Shown here one piece after another: positions 13,500-14,751 of a stretch of DNA of 14,751 nucleotides (the first letter of the stretch is position 1; each line of letters begins with the position of its first letter). Made by a program: the position numbers and the translations under genes. Source of the DNA: DASZHJ01 sp035541215. Its GTDB lineage: Bacteria > Pseudomonadota > Alphaproteobacteria > ATCC43930 > CGMCC-115725. Where the stretch lies: the NCBI GenBank assembly GCA_035541215.1, contig DATKNV010000172.1, forward strand, positions 1 through 14,751. Direction: 5' to 3'. The notes beneath the pieces are model-generated. The model ran no database searches. It was not told the DNA's origin and saw only the letters and a list, made by a program, of their open reading frames with translations.

Positions 13500-14296
13500 G
13501 TCGGGTCGTCTGGGCGCTCGCGCTCTTGCTCGCGCTCGGCGCGGGCTCGCTCGGCAGGGCCGGGGCCGCCGACTTCGAGCTCCAGGAGGCGCGCGCCCAG
13601 CTCGCACCCACCGGCAAGCTCCGCGCCGCCTTCGTGCTCACAAACCCGGCCCTAGTCGCGGGGGAGCGGGGCGGAGAGGTCCGCGGCCTCGCCGGCGATC
13701 TCGCGAGCGCGATCGCGGAGAAGATCGGCGTCCCCTTGCAGCCTCGGGTCTATTCGACGCGCGGCACCTTCGACAGTAGTTTCGGCCGCGGCGAATGGGA
13801 CATCGAGTTCAACGTGCGCAGCGCGCGCTACGTGGGCTTCGTCGATTACAGCGCCGACTTCGCGACGATCGACCTGGTCTATCTCGCCGCTCCCGGCAAG
13901 ACGCTGAAGGAGATCGCGGAGGTCGATCGCAAGGGTGTGCGCGTCGCCACCACCGAGAACTCCGACGCCGAGGGGATTCTCTTCGGCACGATCAAGGAGG
14001 CGCAAATTCTGCGCGTGCCGCCGGAATCGGAGCGGGCAATCTCGCTGCTGAAGTCCGGCGCCGCGGAAGTCTTCGGCGATAGCGCGGAATACCTCGCGGG
14101 GATCGCGGCGCAGCTCCCGGGGACGCGGTTTCTGCCGGGGCGCTTCGCCACGGTCCCTGCGGCGATCGGGGTGGCGCGCGGGCGTCCCTCGGCGCTCGCC
14201 TTGGTGAACCAGTTCCTGCAGGAGGCCAAGGCTTCGGGCCTCATCAAGCGCTCTATCGCGCAGGCGCATCTCCACGGGGTCTCGGTCGCGCCCTGA
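13496..14296 (+). CDS. Periplasmic substrate-binding protein, family 3, without a permease
   Basis: This is a 266-residue family-3 (amino-acid-type) solute-binding protein. Residues 1-24 form a signal peptide (WALALLLALGAG core, cleavage near AGA). The mature part begins LQEARAQLAPTGKLRAAFVL, with GLAGDLASAIAEKIGVPLQP and a C-terminal FLQEAKASGLIKRSI as in this superfamily. The acidic, aromatic loop FNVRSARYVGFVDYSADF is where FxxR and D residues contact ligand in relatives. The ATG overlaps the DUF2817 stop (ATGA), so the two are coupled. No permease or ATPase gene follows, because the operon ends here. It may serve a distant transporter, or act as a sensor or enzyme partner. A terminator-like stem follows. 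Confidence 0.85.
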   Translation: MSRVVWALALLLALGAGSLGRAGAADFELQEARAQLAPTGKLRAAFVLTNPALVAGERGGEVRGLAGDLASAIAEKIGVPLQPRVYSTRGTFDSSFGRGEWDIEFNVRSARYVGFVDYSADFATIDLVYLAAPGKTLKEIAEVDRKGVRVATTENSDAEGILFGTIKEAQILRVPPESERAISLLKSGAAEVFGDSAEYLAGIAAQLPGTRFLPGRFATVPAAIGVARGRPSALALVNQFLQEAKASGLIKRSIAQAHLHGVSVAP

Positions 14297-14319
14297 GGAC
14301 GCCGCAGACCTGCCGCGCG

Positions 14320-14372
14320 GCAGCGGCCATTGCGCGGGCGGGGCGAGGCCAGTACGGTAGCCGCTGCTTTTT
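14320..14372 (+). terminator. Candidate terminator of the hldD operon
   Basis: GCAGCGGC (14320-14327) pairs exactly with GCCGCTGC (14360-14367), and TTTTT follows at once (14368-14372). The loop is long at 32 bases, though GGCC/GGCC inside it could pair and close it. A separate 14-base perfect palindrome, CTGCCGCGCGGCAG, sits at 14310-14323 and competes for the 5' arm. The position, between the last operon gene and aatA, is right for a terminator. Confidence 0.45.
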
Positions 14373-14398
14373 CCCCGTCCCAGCCCGTGCGAGTTCCC

Positions 14399-14751
14399 AT
14401 GTCCTTCCTCGCCGACCGCCTGAGCCGCATCAAGCCCTCGCCCACCATCGCCATGTCCGACAAGGCGAAGGAGCTGAAGGCCGCGGGCAAGGACGTGATC
14501 GGCTTGAGCGCCGGCGAGCCCGATTTCGACACGCCCCAGAACGTCAAGGACGCCGCGAAGCGCGCGATCGACGCGGGCGACACCAAATACACCGCCGTCG
14601 ACGGCACGCCCGCGCTCAAGAAGGCGATCGCCGCGAAGTTCAAGCGCGAGAACGGGCTCGACTACGCGCCCAATCAGATCATCGTCGGCACCGGCGGGAA
14701 GCAGGTGCTCTTCAACGCGCTCCTCGCCACCGTGAACGCGGGCGACGAGGT
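14399..14751 (+). CDS. aatA: Aspartate aminotransferase (AatA type), 3'-truncated
   Basis: This is the first 117 codons of a PLP-dependent class I aminotransferase of about 400 residues that runs off the window. The start FLADRLSRIKPSPTIAMSDK, the GLSAGEPDFDTPQNVKDAA block, the GDTKYTAVDGTP segment and the IIVGTGGKQVLFNA motif closely resemble the rhizobial AatA-type (AAT-1-beta) enzymes. These interconvert aspartate and oxaloacetate, and many also act on prephenate. The PLP lysine lies beyond the window and cannot be checked. The ATG at 14399 matches the family start, but only a GAG lies upstream, so its ribosome binding site is weak. It has its own 102-base upstream gap after the hldD operon. 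Confidence 0.92.
   Translation, partial: MSFLADRLSRIKPSPTIAMSDKAKELKAAGKDVIGLSAGEPDFDTPQNVKDAAKRAIDAGDTKYTAVDGTPALKKAIAAKFKRENGLDYAPNQIIVGTGGKQVLFNALLATVNAGDE

Noticed and set aside
12042..13607. A 521-codon antisense frame across pgeF, DUF2817 and the binding-protein gene.
   Set aside because: It is arginine-rich and low in complexity, crosses three well-supported genes, and has no recognisable motif.
14330..14358. A possible aatA promoter, TTGCGC-N17-TACGGT.
   Set aside because: Both hexamers are poor and it lies inside the terminator-like stem, so I do not call it a feature.
1..14751. A defence island, prophage, integrative element or secondary-metabolite cluster.
   Set aside because: All recognisable genes are housekeeping or common accessory types; no recombinase, toxin-antitoxin pair, nuclease, direct repeat array or synthase is seen.

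Overview
The window reads as a chromosomal stretch of a GC-rich alphaproteobacterium. The lgt - MidA/NDUFAF7-type methyltransferase - pgeF run, the AatA-type aspartate aminotransferase, a UbiK/BMFP protein, a phasin with a PhaR-like operator, and codons ending mostly in G or C all fit that group. The exact order is not settled; Rhodospirillales-like or Hyphomicrobiales-like relatives are my guess. I see no transposase, integrase, phage gene, CRISPR array, tRNA, rRNA or sign of recent transfer. It is mainly a housekeeping region, and I do not find a convincing undescribed multi-gene system.

Layout. (a) 1-1093: the 3' part of a peptide-type ABC transporter solute-binding protein on the + strand. 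(b) 1107-2394: three minus-strand genes, a NIPSNAP-family protein, the CsaA-type tRNA-binding protein and a phasin. The phasin has its own intrinsic terminator and a promoter followed at once by a palindrome matching the PhaR operator. (c) 2675-3756: a hotdog thioesterase (+) and a TetR-type regulator (-), convergent and sharing one TTAA for both stop codons. (d) 3825-6130: a minus-strand run ubiK, ybjN-domain gene, proC, YbaK-family deacylase; the last three are packed at a 1-base overlap and a 4-base gap. (e) 6376-8590: a secreted rhodanese followed by a methyl-accepting chemotaxis protein. (f) 8691-14296: a six-gene + strand operon with overlapping start and stop codons at three of its five joints: hldD, lgt, MidA-like methyltransferase, pgeF, a DUF2817 (M14-like) peptidase and a periplasmic family-3 binding protein. 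(g) 14399 to the end: the start of an aspartate aminotransferase.

How the genes fit together. The phasin coats polyhydroxyalkanoate granules and its operator points to PhaR control. HldD and Lgt both serve the outer envelope (LPS heptose and lipoprotein lipidation). PgeF clears a peptidoglycan-precursor error, so the first part of operon (f) has an envelope theme. MidA/NDUFAF7 matures complex I, and UbiK supports ubiquinone synthesis. ProC makes proline, and the YbaK family edits mischarged tRNAPro, a sensible pairing. The rhodanese-chemoreceptor pair and the DUF2817-binding-protein pair are the least explained parts. The regulatory DNA (phasin operator, an inverted repeat over the hldD start site, hairpins ahead of csaA and ybjN) is the most rewarding material for a second look.
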